Shown here one piece after another: positions 55,398 through 63,422 of a stretch of 64,000 nucleotides of DNA; positions within the stretch are counted from its first letter, which is position 1, and each line of letters opens with the position of its first letter. A program made the position numbers and the translations under genes. A model generated the notes under the pieces. The model had not been told where the DNA came from. It was given only the letters and a program-made list of their open reading frames with translations, and did not search any database. This DNA is from a virus: positions 1 through 64,000 of IMG/VR virus record IMGVR_UViG_3300032053_000047; one strand, written 5' to 3'.

Positions 55398-56005
55398 ACA
55401 CCCGAACACCATATTGTCTAAGTAATAGAGCAGCAAAGCATGGAAATACATGGAGTGGTTTTACAAAGACTGCAAGCTGGAGAGAGTTGTCCGTGAGAAG
55501 TCGGTGGTTTGTGCTCGCCGGGTGCGGTGAGAAAAATGATTGCTGGTTATGGCGCGGTTGTATCAACGAGAATGGCTATGGATCGTTAAACTTCCATCAT
55601 TCAAATATTTTAGCTCACCGCATCGCCTATGAATTGTTCATCGGTCCAATTCCGCCAGGGCTAGTAATTGATCACCTTTGCCGTAATAAGGGGTGCGTAA
55701 ATCCACTTCATCTTGAGGCCGTCACTGATAGGGTAAATATTCTGCGCGGCGAAGGACCGGCTGCAATTGAGGCGAGACAAACCCACTGTATCCATGGCCA
55801 TGAACTGAGTGGCGAAAACCTTCGCATTACCATGTTCAAAGGTAGAACTTATCGTGGCTGCATGGCGTGTCAAAGACAACGCAAGCCTAAAGACCGTGAG
55901 AAATACCTGGAGTATCAGCGCCAATATAACATCGATAGGCATGATGCAAAGTTGGCATATATGAAGGAATATAGAAAAAGGAAAATGGAGAACAAAATCC
56001 GATGA
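55394..56005 (+). CDS. HNH homing endonuclease
   Basis: A 203-residue protein from GTG 55394, whose start overlaps the exonuclease stop. It has WLWRGCINENGYGS, AHRIAYELFIG, and the HNH core LVIDHLCRNKGCVNPLHLEAV, followed by a GHELSGENL motif with cysteines. This is the usual free-standing phage HNH endonuclease. Composition is more AT-rich than its neighbours, fitting recent arrival. It overlaps the next gene by 4 bases. Confidence 0.85.
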   Translation: MNTRTPYCLSNRAAKHGNTWSGFTKTASWRELSVRSRWFVLAGCGEKNDCWLWRGCINENGYGSLNFHHSNILAHRIAYELFIGPIPPGLVIDHLCRNKGCVNPLHLEAVTDRVNILRGEGPAAIEARQTHCIHGHELSGENLRITMFKGRTYRGCMACQRQRKPKDREKYLEYQRQYNIDRHDAKLAYMKEYRKRKMENKIR

Positions 56006-56709
56006 GTGCAATTATCGAAGAACCTCCGCAGGTAAAAACCTTACGCGCGATTGTGCCGTTCACAGAAAATACTGAGAGCGCGATAGCCCTTGTAAACATG
56101 GCCCGGTCATTCAAGATTGTCACGGTGGACGATCGTGTATATGCCGAGCGATTGATTCAAGCCCTCGATGCCGCATCAACATGGTGGCATAACGAACACA
56201 TCGACAATAAAAACAAGGCGTATGCAGCGTATCAATCCGCGCTCCGGTTGCACGATGACAAAATCACGGAACTTGATGATGCCCGCAAGAAACATCTGAA
56301 ACAGGAGTGCATCCGGTGGGATGCCGAGCAGGAAGCAATTCGCCGCGCAGAGGAAACGCGATTACAGGCCATTGCGCAGAAACAAGCCGAAGATGAGGCG
56401 CTGGCAATGGCCGCACAAGCCGAAGCCGCGGGCGACCACGAGATCGCCGAGGCTATTGTAGCCGCGCCCGTGGTTGCACCTACCGTGCGAATCATCCCAA
56501 CCGCGCCCACGCCGTCTAGGTTGACCGCTGGACGTTCTGATTGGACCGCCGAGGTAGTTAACCTCATGACGCTAGTCCAGGCCGTGGCGGCTGGTACACA
56601 GCCGATAGAACTGCTCCTGCCGAACCAGGTGGCATTGAACAGAATGGCGAAGGCGCTGCATTCGGGGTTCAAGGTCCCTGGCGTCCGCGCCGTGGAAAGG
56701 AAAGTATGA
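56002..56709 (+). CDS. Coiled-coil protein of the recombination region
   Basis: A 235-residue protein with a long charged helix from about residue 65 to 145 (ARKKHLKQECIRWDAEQEAIRRAEE) and a compact C-terminal domain (LMTLVQAVAAGTQPIELLLPN). It resembles phage proteins that sit beside exonuclease and annealing genes. Function unknown. Confidence 0.6.
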   Translation: MSAIIEEPPQVKTLRAIVPFTENTESAIALVNMARSFKIVTVDDRVYAERLIQALDAASTWWHNEHIDNKNKAYAAYQSALRLHDDKITELDDARKKHLKQECIRWDAEQEAIRRAEETRLQAIAQKQAEDEALAMAAQAEAAGDHEIAEAIVAAPVVAPTVRIIPTAPTPSRLTAGRSDWTAEVVNLMTLVQAVAAGTQPIELLLPNQVALNRMAKALHSGFKVPGVRAVERKV

Positions 56710-56765
56710 CAGACACACAGGTAGTTACCGTACCGCACTTCAAGGCCGAAGAGGAGAAAGTATGA
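56706..56765 (+). CDS. Tiny ORF (19 aa) bridging two genes
   Basis: ATGA overlaps on both ends, and GAGGAGAAAG for the next gene lies inside. Same class as 33-92 and 63058-63117. Confidence 0.4.
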   Translation: MTDTQVVTVPHFKAEEEKV

Positions 56766-57061
56766 TTGAACTCAACCATGTGCCGCCGCTGACGGATGAC
56801 GGCATAACCGCAATAATGCAAAAGTGGAGTACCGGACATGACGCATTAACGATACTACGCCGGTATCTGCCCGATGGCCTAACCCATAGGCAAACACTAG
56901 AATATCTCGATACTATTTGCCAGCAAGCCGCGAAGTGGCGGGAATTTGTGAGCCTCATAACACTCACCGATGCCATTCACAGAACAGAGAAAGCCGTATC
57001 CGATCTTGAACAGCGCGTGGAATTCCTTGAACAGATCATACGAGACGGGAGAGTGGAATGA
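56762..57061 (+). CDS. Hypothetical protein, paralogue of the next gene's N-terminus
   Basis: A 99-residue helical protein. Its start MIELNHVPPLT, the RRYLPDGL segment and LEYLDTICQQAA recur in the first 75 residues of the next gene (MIELRQGVEPLT, ARYLPAF, LLLDGICEQAA), so the two arose by duplication. C-terminal coiled coil. Confidence 0.6.
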   Translation: MIELNHVPPLTDDGITAIMQKWSTGHDALTILRRYLPDGLTHRQTLEYLDTICQQAAKWREFVSLITLTDAIHRTEKAVSDLEQRVEFLEQIIRDGRVE

Positions 57062-57705
57062 TTGAACTGAGACAGGGCGTGGAACCGTTGACGGTAAATA
57101 GTCCCGAGATAAGAAACTGTGCTTTAAACACAAGTGAGCCAGCCTTTCATCAAATGTGGTCCGACTGGATGGATGTCGTTGCGCGCTATTTACCGGCCTT
57201 TGAGTCTGAATCTATAGTCTACCGCGAATCCCTTCTTTTGCTCGACGGTATCTGCGAGCAGGCCGCACAGGCGCAGGCCATCGAAGCGGAACTCGTGCGA
57301 CTTAAGGCCATAAACGACTTCGGGCGCGTGGTCAGGCCAGCTTTATCAGAAGACGAAATCGACGCCGTGATTGACGATTTTGCCGAGAATGGCGCTAAAC
57401 CACGGGCCGACGTGCGCGATGCGGAGACGTGGAAGCGGGAATTGTGCGACGAGGTTCTGCTAGATCATAACATGTACATTACTATTGAACTTGCCACGTT
57501 CAACAAACTTGTCGATGCCGCTGCGAACCGGGGCGGTAAGACGTTGCGGGATGAACTCGCAATGGAAGTCATGAAGAAAATGCTGGAGTTTGTTTTAACA
57601 CATGAAAATCGCCCCGATGTGCCGGTTGAACGGATCGCAAAACAAGCCTACGGTCTTGCTGACGCCATGCAGGTCGCATCGAAACAGAAAGAGAGTAATA
57701 AATGA
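57058..57705 (+). CDS. Hypothetical protein, longer paralogue
   Basis: A 215-residue protein with an N-terminal module shared with the gene before it, then about 130 residues unique to it, including DEIDAVIDDFAENG. ATGA overlaps on both sides. Not recognised. Confidence 0.6.
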   Translation: MIELRQGVEPLTVNSPEIRNCALNTSEPAFHQMWSDWMDVVARYLPAFESESIVYRESLLLLDGICEQAAQAQAIEAELVRLKAINDFGRVVRPALSEDEIDAVIDDFAENGAKPRADVRDAETWKRELCDEVLLDHNMYITIELATFNKLVDAAANRGGKTLRDELAMEVMKKMLEFVLTHENRPDVPVERIAKQAYGLADAMQVASKQKESNK

Positions 57706-57986
57706 AACTCGATGTCTATGGAAAACCCGGTGATTTTGCAGCAAGCGGCGAATATGAAAACGCTATTATCGATGGCGTTCTTTCTCCATGTCCGTTTTGT
57801 GGGAGCGTCGTTTTAGAAGTAGGCAATACACATACGCCGCACTATACGGTGATATGCGCTGATTGTGGTGCAGAAAAACCGTGTGCAATAGGTAGTGGAA
57901 AGCATTTTAAATCGAAGGACGCCTGTGTTCGGGCACACCGCCAAAGTTTTAGGTCAGCAATCACGGAATGGAATACGCGGGCATGA
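57702..57986 (+). CDS. Lar-like restriction alleviation / zinc-ribbon protein
   Basis: A 94-residue protein with SPCPFCGSVVLEV, CADCGAEKPC and a closing SAITEWNTR. This is the Lar-family layout (CPFCG...CxxCGA...A...WN.R). Lar proteins modulate type I restriction in Rac-like phages; whether this one does is unproven. Confidence 0.7.
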   Translation: MKLDVYGKPGDFAASGEYENAIIDGVLSPCPFCGSVVLEVGNTHTPHYTVICADCGAEKPCAIGSGKHFKSKDACVRAHRQSFRSAITEWNTRA

Positions 57987-58348
57987 GCAAACATAGCAAT
58001 CTCAAATGCCCCGACTGCGGAGCCCTCATGATTCTGCGGAAAAGTCAGCATGGCCCATTTTTCGGCTGTACTAGTTGGCCTAATTGCGCGGCCACGCACG
58101 GCGCACACCCGGACGGTACCCCGCTTGGCATTCCCGGCACACGTGAGGTTAAAGATGCGCGGATCGCCGCGCACGCCGCATTTGATGCGTTCTGGCGCGG
58201 GGCCGGTATGACGCGAAAACGAGGGTATGCGTGGTTACAAGATCTACTCGGCTTGATACCGGAAGCATGTCATTTTGGGCGGTTTGACGTGGCGACGTGC
58301 GAGCGGGTAATTGAGATCATTGTAAATGCGCGGGGGAAACTGGTATGA
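57983..58348 (+). CDS. Topoisomerase-type C4 zinc-finger protein
   Basis: A 121-residue protein with LKCPDCGALMILRKSQHGPFFGCTSWPNC, a C4 finger as at the C-terminus of topoisomerase I, used for DNA binding. The C-terminal 60 residues (YAWLQDLLGLIPEACHFGRFD) resemble a phage zinc-finger family of unknown role. ATGA overlaps. Confidence 0.7.
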   Translation: MSKHSNLKCPDCGALMILRKSQHGPFFGCTSWPNCAATHGAHPDGTPLGIPGTREVKDARIAAHAAFDAFWRGAGMTRKRGYAWLQDLLGLIPEACHFGRFDVATCERVIEIIVNARGKLV

Positions 58349-58632
58349 ACGCGCCCGCCCGCACACGCGCTGATTTCATCCGCATAACGCGGTCCTACCG
58401 GCTGTTGCGCGAGTTCATGCGCGACGGCCAGCCACACACGTTGCGCGAAATGGCGGTGGCTGCGGAATGTTCGGAATCTGCCGTATCGGCCCGGTGGCGC
58501 GAGTTGAAATACCCGTGTTCATTGGACAGGTTCGCCGGGTATGAACAGTACAAAGTTAAAATACGCGATACTGGCGTTTGGGTATATTGGATAAGACTGC
58601 GGGGTGTAGAGCAGATAATGTTAGCAGTGTGA
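58345..58632 (+). CDS. Winged-helix DNA-binding protein
   Basis: A 95-residue protein; [28 protein letters not shown] is a clear helix-turn-helix and the end ([15 protein letters not shown]) a wing. Found in many phage early regions next to replication genes. Regulator or replication accessory. Confidence 0.65.
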   Translation: MNAPARTRADFIRITRSYRLLREFMRDGQPHTLREMAVAAECSESAVSARWRELKYPCSLDRFAGYEQYKVKIRDTGVWVYWIRLRGVEQIMLAV

Positions 58633-58696
58633 CAACAATGCCCGGCGCACGGATGCGCGGGCTTGGGGGCAGGGACGCCGAATGCGGGGAGTTGAT

Positions 58697-59377
58697 ATGC
58701 AGATTAAAAGCCGATGGAATGGCGAAGTACTGTATGAATGTGAGGCCGATAGTCTAATCGAGGTTGTCATTAAGGCCGTAGAAGCGGAGGCCAACCTCGC
58801 GGGGGCCAACCTCGCGAGGGCCGACCTCACGAGGGCCGACCTCACGAGGGCCGACCTCGCGGGGGCCAACCTCACGAGGGCCGACCTCACGAGGGCCAAC
58901 CTCACGGAGGCCGACCTCGCGGGGGCCAACCTCGCGGAGGCCAACCTCACGAGGGCCGACCTCGCGAGGGCCAACCTCGCGGGGGCCGACCTCACGAGGG
59001 CCTACCTCGCGAGGGCCGACCTCACGAGGGCCAACCTCGCGGGGGCCGACCTCACGGGGGCCGAGTTACCACATTTCCAAATCTGTCCTGAAGTCGGTAG
59101 TTTTATCGGCTTCAAAAAGCTAGACAACGGCATAATTGCCACACTATTGATCCCAGACGGTGCGCGGCGTATGACGCCGCTCGGTTATCGGAAATGCCGG
59201 GCTGAACGTGTGCGTGTATTAAGCGGCAATGGCAAAAGTCCAACCGCCAATACCAAACTGGAATACCGCGAGGGCGACATGGTTGAGGCGGACTCGTTTG
59301 ATGATGATATCCGGGTCGAATACAGCCACGGGATCGCGTTTTTTGTGACGCGGAAGGAAGCTGAGGAGTGGATATGA
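58697..59377 (+). CDS. Pentapeptide-repeat protein with DUF5758-like C-terminus
   Basis: A 226-residue protein. Residues about 30-120 are some 18 tandem pentapeptides ([15 protein letters not shown]), forming a right-handed quadrilateral helix. The DNA repeats every 15 bases (GCCGACCTCACGAGG). The C-terminal domain ([45 protein letters not shown]) matches DUF5758. Pentapeptide proteins can mimic DNA and bind gyrase. GGGGAG precedes ATG 58697. Confidence 0.8.
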   Translation: MQIKSRWNGEVLYECEADSLIEVVIKAVEAEANLAGANLARADLTRADLTRADLAGANLTRADLTRANLTEADLAGANLAEANLTRADLARANLAGADLTRAYLARADLTRANLAGADLTGAELPHFQICPEVGSFIGFKKLDNGIIATLLIPDGARRMTPLGYRKCRAERVRVLSGNGKSPTANTKLEYREGDMVEADSFDDDIRVEYSHGIAFFVTRKEAEEWI

Positions 59378-59718
59378 AAGTCATCTATATCGGCGGCCCG
59401 TTCCGCGCACCTAACGCATGGGAACGCGAGAACAATATCCGTGAGGCGGAAACGCTGGGGTTTGAAGTTGCAAAACTCGGGGCAATGCCCGATATCCCAC
59501 ACGCAGGCACACGATTTTTCGACGGCACATTGACGCCGGAATTCTGGTTAGCGGGTACGCTTGAAAAGATGCGACGTTGTGACGCCATACTACTCACGCC
59601 GCACTGGCGTGAATCCGAGGGCGCGTGTATGGAAGTAGACGAGGCGGAACGGTTAGAAATGCCAATATTCGATAACCTGGACGATCTACAAGAATGGCTA
59701 AAAAGTGAAGGGGTTTGA
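59374..59718 (+). CDS. DUF4406 / deoxyribosyltransferase-like protein
   Basis: A 114-residue protein: [35 protein letters not shown], and [23 protein letters not shown]. This is the Rossmann-like fold of nucleoside 2-deoxyribosyltransferases with the S-G-A-x-x-E catalytic region, common in phages. A nucleotide-metabolism role is likely. Confidence 0.75.
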   Translation: MKVIYIGGPFRAPNAWERENNIREAETLGFEVAKLGAMPDIPHAGTRFFDGTLTPEFWLAGTLEKMRRCDAILLTPHWRESEGACMEVDEAERLEMPIFDNLDDLQEWLKSEGV

Positions 59719-59720
59719 TA

Positions 59721-59776
59721 TTGAATAGTAAGTGTAAATTGCACCGGCCAGGGGCGTTCTGGTTGAGGTCCGCTTG
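59721..59776 (+). other. Short noncoding gap with TTGAATAG leader
   Basis: TTGAATAG at 59721 is the same leader found before the RNAs at 50741 and 50974. It is followed by CCAGG/CTGG hairpin sequence and a degenerate T-arm-like segment. Too short for a tRNA; may be a remnant of one. Confidence 0.35.
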
Positions 59777-60508
59777 ATGAATAAATCCCCCGGCTTCCAC
59801 TTTTACCCTGATAAGTATATTTCACATACGAAGCACTTATGTCATCTGGCCGGCAGAATTTACATGGATATCCTGTGTTGGATGTGGGATCACAGTCCGT
59901 CTCATTGTCAGATTTCTACCGACCCAGGCACTATCGCGTTGCTAACCGGACATCCGCTCGAAGATGTTAAAGCAGCTATTTTTGAAATACAAAACCCCGC
60001 CATGAAACTGCTAAAAGAAAAAGGGAAATTATACATTAGTAACGGACTTAAAAAGGAAGCAGACAAACAGGCGACATTTGCCCAAAAACAAAGTAACTCT
60101 GCTAAAGCGTTGTGGGCACAAAGGAAAGCATTGAAGTCTAGTACAACTAAAGTAAGCCAACCTTATGCCCGCGCGAAGAAAGAGAAAGAGAAAGAGAAAC
60201 GGAAAGATCCTAATGATCTTCCAGAGGGATTTAAAGACTTCTGGGTAGCCTATCCTAAGAAGAAGGCCAAAGATGATGCGATCCGGGCGTGGGTAAAACT
60301 TAACCCAACCTCGGAAATCGAAGTAGCCATCCTTGCGGCATTGAAGTGGCAATGCCAATTGCCCGACTGGAAAAAAGAAAACGGACAATACGTTCCTTTT
60401 CCGGCGAGCTACCTGAACGGGCGGCGGTGGACCGACGAACAGGAAGTCAAACGGGTTATCAAAATGACCGATGTTGAAATTTTACGAATCCAACAAGGCG
60501 GGTGTTAA
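59777..60508 (+). CDS. Replication initiator-like protein (DUF1376/DnaD-like)
   Basis: A 243-residue protein. The N-terminal 100 residues (FHFYPDKYISHTKHL... RIYMDILCWMWDH) match DUF1376, a winged-helix domain of phage replication proteins. A Lys/Glu linker follows. The C-terminus (FKDFWVAYPKKKAKDDAIRAW...PFPASYLNGRRW) matches the conserved end of these initiators. It probably opens the phage origin and recruits host helicase. Confidence 0.75.
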   Translation: MNKSPGFHFYPDKYISHTKHLCHLAGRIYMDILCWMWDHSPSHCQISTDPGTIALLTGHPLEDVKAAIFEIQNPAMKLLKEKGKLYISNGLKKEADKQATFAQKQSNSAKALWAQRKALKSSTTKVSQPYARAKKEKEKEKRKDPNDLPEGFKDFWVAYPKKKAKDDAIRAWVKLNPTSEIEVAILAALKWQCQLPDWKKENGQYVPFPASYLNGRRWTDEQEVKRVIKMTDVEILRIQQGGC

Positions 60509-60569
60509 TGGACATCTCGTGTGAGTGGACCCAATAGACCCGCGGCGTGTGGGGATACGGAGGATGGGA

Positions 60570-61043
60570 ATGAAAAAAGAATACGTAGTTGGGTTTTTCT
60601 TAGAGGGTACAGGGGCGGAATTTCCCGAGGATGTGTATGTGGTTCTTATCCGCAAGAGCAAACCGCTATGGCAAGTGGAGCGGCTAAACGGTATCGGTGG
60701 CAAAATAGAACCGGGCGAGTTGCCCATAAATGCAATGGCGCGTGAATGGTATGAGGAAACCGGAACCATGTGGACCTCATGGGGCGCACTTTTTACGCTA
60801 CAACACCCCGATCCCGCCGGCAAAAATGAATATACCCTCTACGGTTTTTTCACAACGTCAAATGACACGCGGGCCAGTGAATTACTTCATGGCAGGCTCG
60901 TATCAGGTGAAGGGGTAATTGAAATTTGTAATGCCCGCCATCTACCTGATGCCATTATTGGCAATCTGCGGTGGATGATCGGACTTGCACTTGATGCCGA
61001 TATTTCAAAACCCGTTCTCCTGAATGACAACGGGGGCAACTAA
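60570..61043 (+). CDS. Nudix hydrolase
   Basis: A 157-residue protein with a full Nudix box GGKIEPGELPINAMAREWYEETG (GX5EX7REUXEEXGU). It would hydrolyse a nucleoside diphosphate linked to another moiety. GGAGG precedes ATG 60570, which is preferred over 60525. Confidence 0.85.
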   Translation: MKKEYVVGFFLEGTGAEFPEDVYVVLIRKSKPLWQVERLNGIGGKIEPGELPINAMAREWYEETGTMWTSWGALFTLQHPDPAGKNEYTLYGFFTTSNDTRASELLHGRLVSGEGVIEICNARHLPDAIIGNLRWMIGLALDADISKPVLLNDNGGN

Positions 61044-61099
61044 TGAACCGCAACTTTCAGACCCGCGGCGAGTTCGCGTGGGGCGGGTGGGAACAATGA
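61043..61099 (+). CDS. Tiny ORF (18 aa) bridging two genes
   Basis: TAATG junction with the Nudix gene and ATGA junction with the next. Same class as the other tiny linking ORFs. Function doubtful. Confidence 0.35.
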   Translation: MNRNFQTRGEFAWGGWEQ

Positions 61100-61533
61100 A
61101 CGGTTTCCCCGCACACTGGCCCGCGGAACTCGTGGAACGGTTACGATTTCAGCGGCAAATGCGGCATACGGACTTGCCGCCCGTTCCGCCAAAGCATTGT
61201 CGTTGGTGCGGAAAACCCGTTGCTGGACGGCGGCAATGTTAGTGTAGCGATAAATGTGTGCATGAATACGAGTTGAGGGCAAATAGGGGGGCTGTTCTTA
61301 ATGCCGTTATCCAACGTGACGGTTATATATGCGCGATCTGTGGCAGGCGACCTTGGAACCCGCAGGTTGATCATGTGGTTCCCATTGCCGAAGGTGGCGG
61401 TTGTTGTGGGCTGGAAAATCTGCGCTTATTGTGCTGGGAATGTCACAACCGTGTAACCGCCGAACTTGCAGCGCGGTTAGCGGCGAAACGGAGAGTAGAC
61501 GCGGGACAACCCGTACAGGAGGTGCTTGTATGA
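61096..61533 (+). pseudogene. HNH endonuclease interrupted by an in-frame TAG
   Basis: ATG 61096 opens 48 codons to TAG 61240-61242; the same frame continues as CSDKCVHEYELR, then the HNH core VIQRDGYICAICG, QVDHVVPIAEGGG, NLRLLCWECH. The first part (HCRWCGKPVAGRRQC) and the second form one zinc-ribbon-plus-HNH family in which the TAG position is normally aromatic. A Trp TGG to TAG change would explain it. If translation restarts at 61258, an HNH domain of 91 residues is made. Confidence 0.7.
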
Positions 61534-61548
61534 AAACGGAGAACCATA

Positions 61549-62232
61549 ATGGATATTTTTAGAATCAAGAGTATTAGTGACTTTGAGCAATTCAAAACTG
61601 AAATCGGCTACCACGTGAAAGGACATCTGAAAATCGAATGTCCTATCTCACTCTGTGGATCGTTAATCGTTGATGGGTCCATCCATGCGGGCGAGTCCAT
61701 CAAGGCGGGCGGGTTCATCGAGGCGGGCAGGTCCATCCATGCGGGCGAGTTCATCAAGGCGGGCAGGTTCATCAAGGCGGGCGGGTTCATCGAGGCGGGC
61801 AGGTCCATCCATGCGGGCGAGTCCATCAAGGCGGGCGGGTTCATCGAGGCGGGCAGGTTCATCAAGGCGGGCGGGTTCATCGAGGCGGGCGGGTTCATCG
61901 AGGCGGGCGGGTCGATCCAGGCGCATGAGTCCATCCATGCGGGCGAGTACATCCATGCGGGCGGGTTTGTGTTTTCCTTCACCTTCTCTTTGTCCTGTAA
62001 GTGGCTTGAAACGCGCCTACTGCCGTTTTGGCGCGAATTCTATGCAACTATGCCACCGTTGCAAAAGTGGCGAGACAAGATTCTCAGCAAATCTTCTTGT
62101 TGGGGTGATCTACAAACATTAGTCACGCCTGATGAGGCTATGACTATCTGTGCATGGGATGGCTGGCATCCAATCATTAAGGCGCAACTGGAAATGTTTT
62201 TCGGTCTCAAAAAGCGCGTTGACTTTACCTAA
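61549..62232 (+). CDS. Hexapeptide-repeat protein
   Basis: A 227-residue protein. Residues about 43-140 are tandem units of six residues (SIHAGE, SIKAGG, FIEAGR, FIKAGG), coded by 18-base DNA repeats. Such repeats should build a beta-helix. Ends: an N-terminal cap and a 90-residue C-terminal domain (WLETRLLPFWREFYATMPP). Similar phage repeat proteins exist with no known role. Confidence 0.75.
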   Translation: MDIFRIKSISDFEQFKTEIGYHVKGHLKIECPISLCGSLIVDGSIHAGESIKAGGFIEAGRSIHAGEFIKAGRFIKAGGFIEAGRSIHAGESIKAGGFIEAGRFIKAGGFIEAGGFIEAGGSIQAHESIHAGEYIHAGGFVFSFTFSLSCKWLETRLLPFWREFYATMPPLQKWRDKILSKSSCWGDLQTLVTPDEAMTICAWDGWHPIIKAQLEMFFGLKKRVDFT

Positions 62233-62253
62233 ATCGGCACAAAAGGAAACACA

Positions 62254-62451
62254 ATGATAGCCCCTACACGCCCCGCGCCGTGCCCTAAGCCCCGTTACCC
62301 CTACGGCGGGGGTGATCGTGCCGTACGTGGCAGCGTAGGCGGCTCCAGCACGGCCCTGATGGACGAGTGGATACGCAATGTCGGGACCACGGCGGACATC
62401 CCGGTGATGATCCCGATCTTGTGGACCCTCATGAAGGATGACGGTTTATGA
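62254..62451 (+). CDS. Hypothetical protein
   Basis: A 65-residue protein with a Pro/Gly-rich start and a helical end. AAAGGAAAC is upstream. Not recognised. Confidence 0.5.
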   Translation: MIAPTRPAPCPKPRYPYGGGDRAVRGSVGGSSTALMDEWIRNVGTTADIPVMIPILWTLMKDDGL

Positions 62452-62486
62452 ACGACGCGATTGACGGAACAAAAGGAGATTCGTAA
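62448..62486 (+). CDS. Tiny ORF (12 aa) bridging two genes
   Basis: ATGA junction upstream, TAATG junction downstream, with AAAGGAG for the next gene inside. Coding is doubtful, but the arrangement is the same as in the other tiny linkers. Confidence 0.3.
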   Translation: MNDAIDGTKGDS

Positions 62487-63061
62487 TGAGACAAAAAGCG
62501 AAGGCGATACTTAATGCGGTGTATGAAGCATCGAACTACATGGCTTGTAGTGAGGCGGCAGATCATGCCAATCAAGCGGCGGCGACTCTAGCTGTTGGCG
62601 CTGGCATGGAGTGGATGCTTGCTGATTTTGGCGAGGTACAAGGATATTGGCGTAAGCATTGTTACCCGTTCGACCGCGAATACTGTTATGCCCTGGCAAT
62701 AGCCGTTGGAAATACGAGTTATATCAAAGCATTTGAAAAAAGTGAGGGTCGTAAGCCGTTCTTTGCGAATAAGGTGGAACCTGCTAATAGTCGCGGCTAT
62801 CTGCACATGGTCGGTATACGGATGCGCGAACGTCTCGGGATTGGATCGCAGGTTTGTCTGAATCTCCCTGGCTGTTACGCATGGGCAGAAGTCACAAGTA
62901 TCGATAATGAGCGCGTAGTGTTGACCGCGAAGAAAATGGACGGCGAGGATGGGGTGCGCAGGATTTTAAAACTCGATCATGACGCCTGCGCGAAAATGTT
63001 CCCCGCGCCGAAACGGGCGAAGGTGAAAGCGGCCGAAGAGACAGAGGTGCAGAGCGCATGA
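62486..63061 (+). CDS. Hypothetical protein
   Basis: A 191-residue protein; a helical N-terminal half and a small beta domain (QVCLNLPGCYAWAEVTSIDNERVVLTAKK) resembling an SH3-like barrel. AAAGGAG precedes the ATG. Not recognised. Confidence 0.6.
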   Translation: MRQKAKAILNAVYEASNYMACSEAADHANQAAATLAVGAGMEWMLADFGEVQGYWRKHCYPFDREYCYALAIAVGNTSYIKAFEKSEGRKPFFANKVEPANSRGYLHMVGIRMRERLGIGSQVCLNLPGCYAWAEVTSIDNERVVLTAKKMDGEDGVRRILKLDHDACAKMFPAPKRAKVKAAEETEVQSA

Positions 63062-63117
63062 CGCCCGCCCGTATCGAGGCCGCGATCCGGGGCGGCGTAC
63101 AAGGAGAGTTGGTATGA
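63058..63117 (+). CDS. Tiny ORF (19 aa) bridging two genes
   Basis: ATGA overlaps at both ends; AAGGAGAG for the next gene lies near its 3' end. Same class as 33-92 and 56706-56765. Confidence 0.4.
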   Translation: MTPARIEAAIRGGVQGELV

Positions 63118-63422
63118 GACTTATAGAAATTGGAGCATCACAGTCCGTAGGGATTTTCGGATTGCATTTGCAACTTGTAGACACAGCGCGAGTACAAACG
63201 TTTTATCTGATGCGTAAACAGGCCCAGGAACTCATACCCCTCTTGCAGCACTTCGCAGACACGGGCGAGTTACCCATAGATGACCCTACCGCGCCACTGA
63301 TCTGGAAAGTGATTGAGGAGTTTGGGGAATCAATACCGGAGATCGAATGGGACAAGAGGAAACAGAAACAGACTATTTCTGATGCCACGAAACAGGCCGG
63401 GGGCGATGATAATGCCCACTGA
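63114..63422 (+). CDS. Hypothetical protein
   Basis: A 102-residue protein with two early strands and a helical middle; charged C-terminus. ATGA overlap upstream, 11-base overlap downstream. Not recognised. Confidence 0.55.
   Translation: MRLIEIGASQSVGIFGLHLQLVDTARVQTFYLMRKQAQELIPLLQHFADTGELPIDDPTAPLIWKVIEEFGESIPEIEWDKRKQKQTISDATKQAGGDDNAH

Noticed and set aside
58621-58995. Minus-strand Ala/Arg/Leu repeat ORF
   Set aside because: Shadow of the pentapeptide repeat gene; the sense strand has a ribosome site and a real C-terminal domain.
61675-61960. Tandem 18-base repeats as a possible CRISPR array
   Set aside because: Units are adjacent, in frame and coding; there are no unique spacers of constant length. 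No CRISPR array was seen anywhere in the window.
61608-61982. Minus-strand repeat ORFs, and a plus-strand Arg/Ser repeat ORF at 61670-62122
   Set aside because: Shadows of the hexapeptide repeat gene, which has proper ends and domains.
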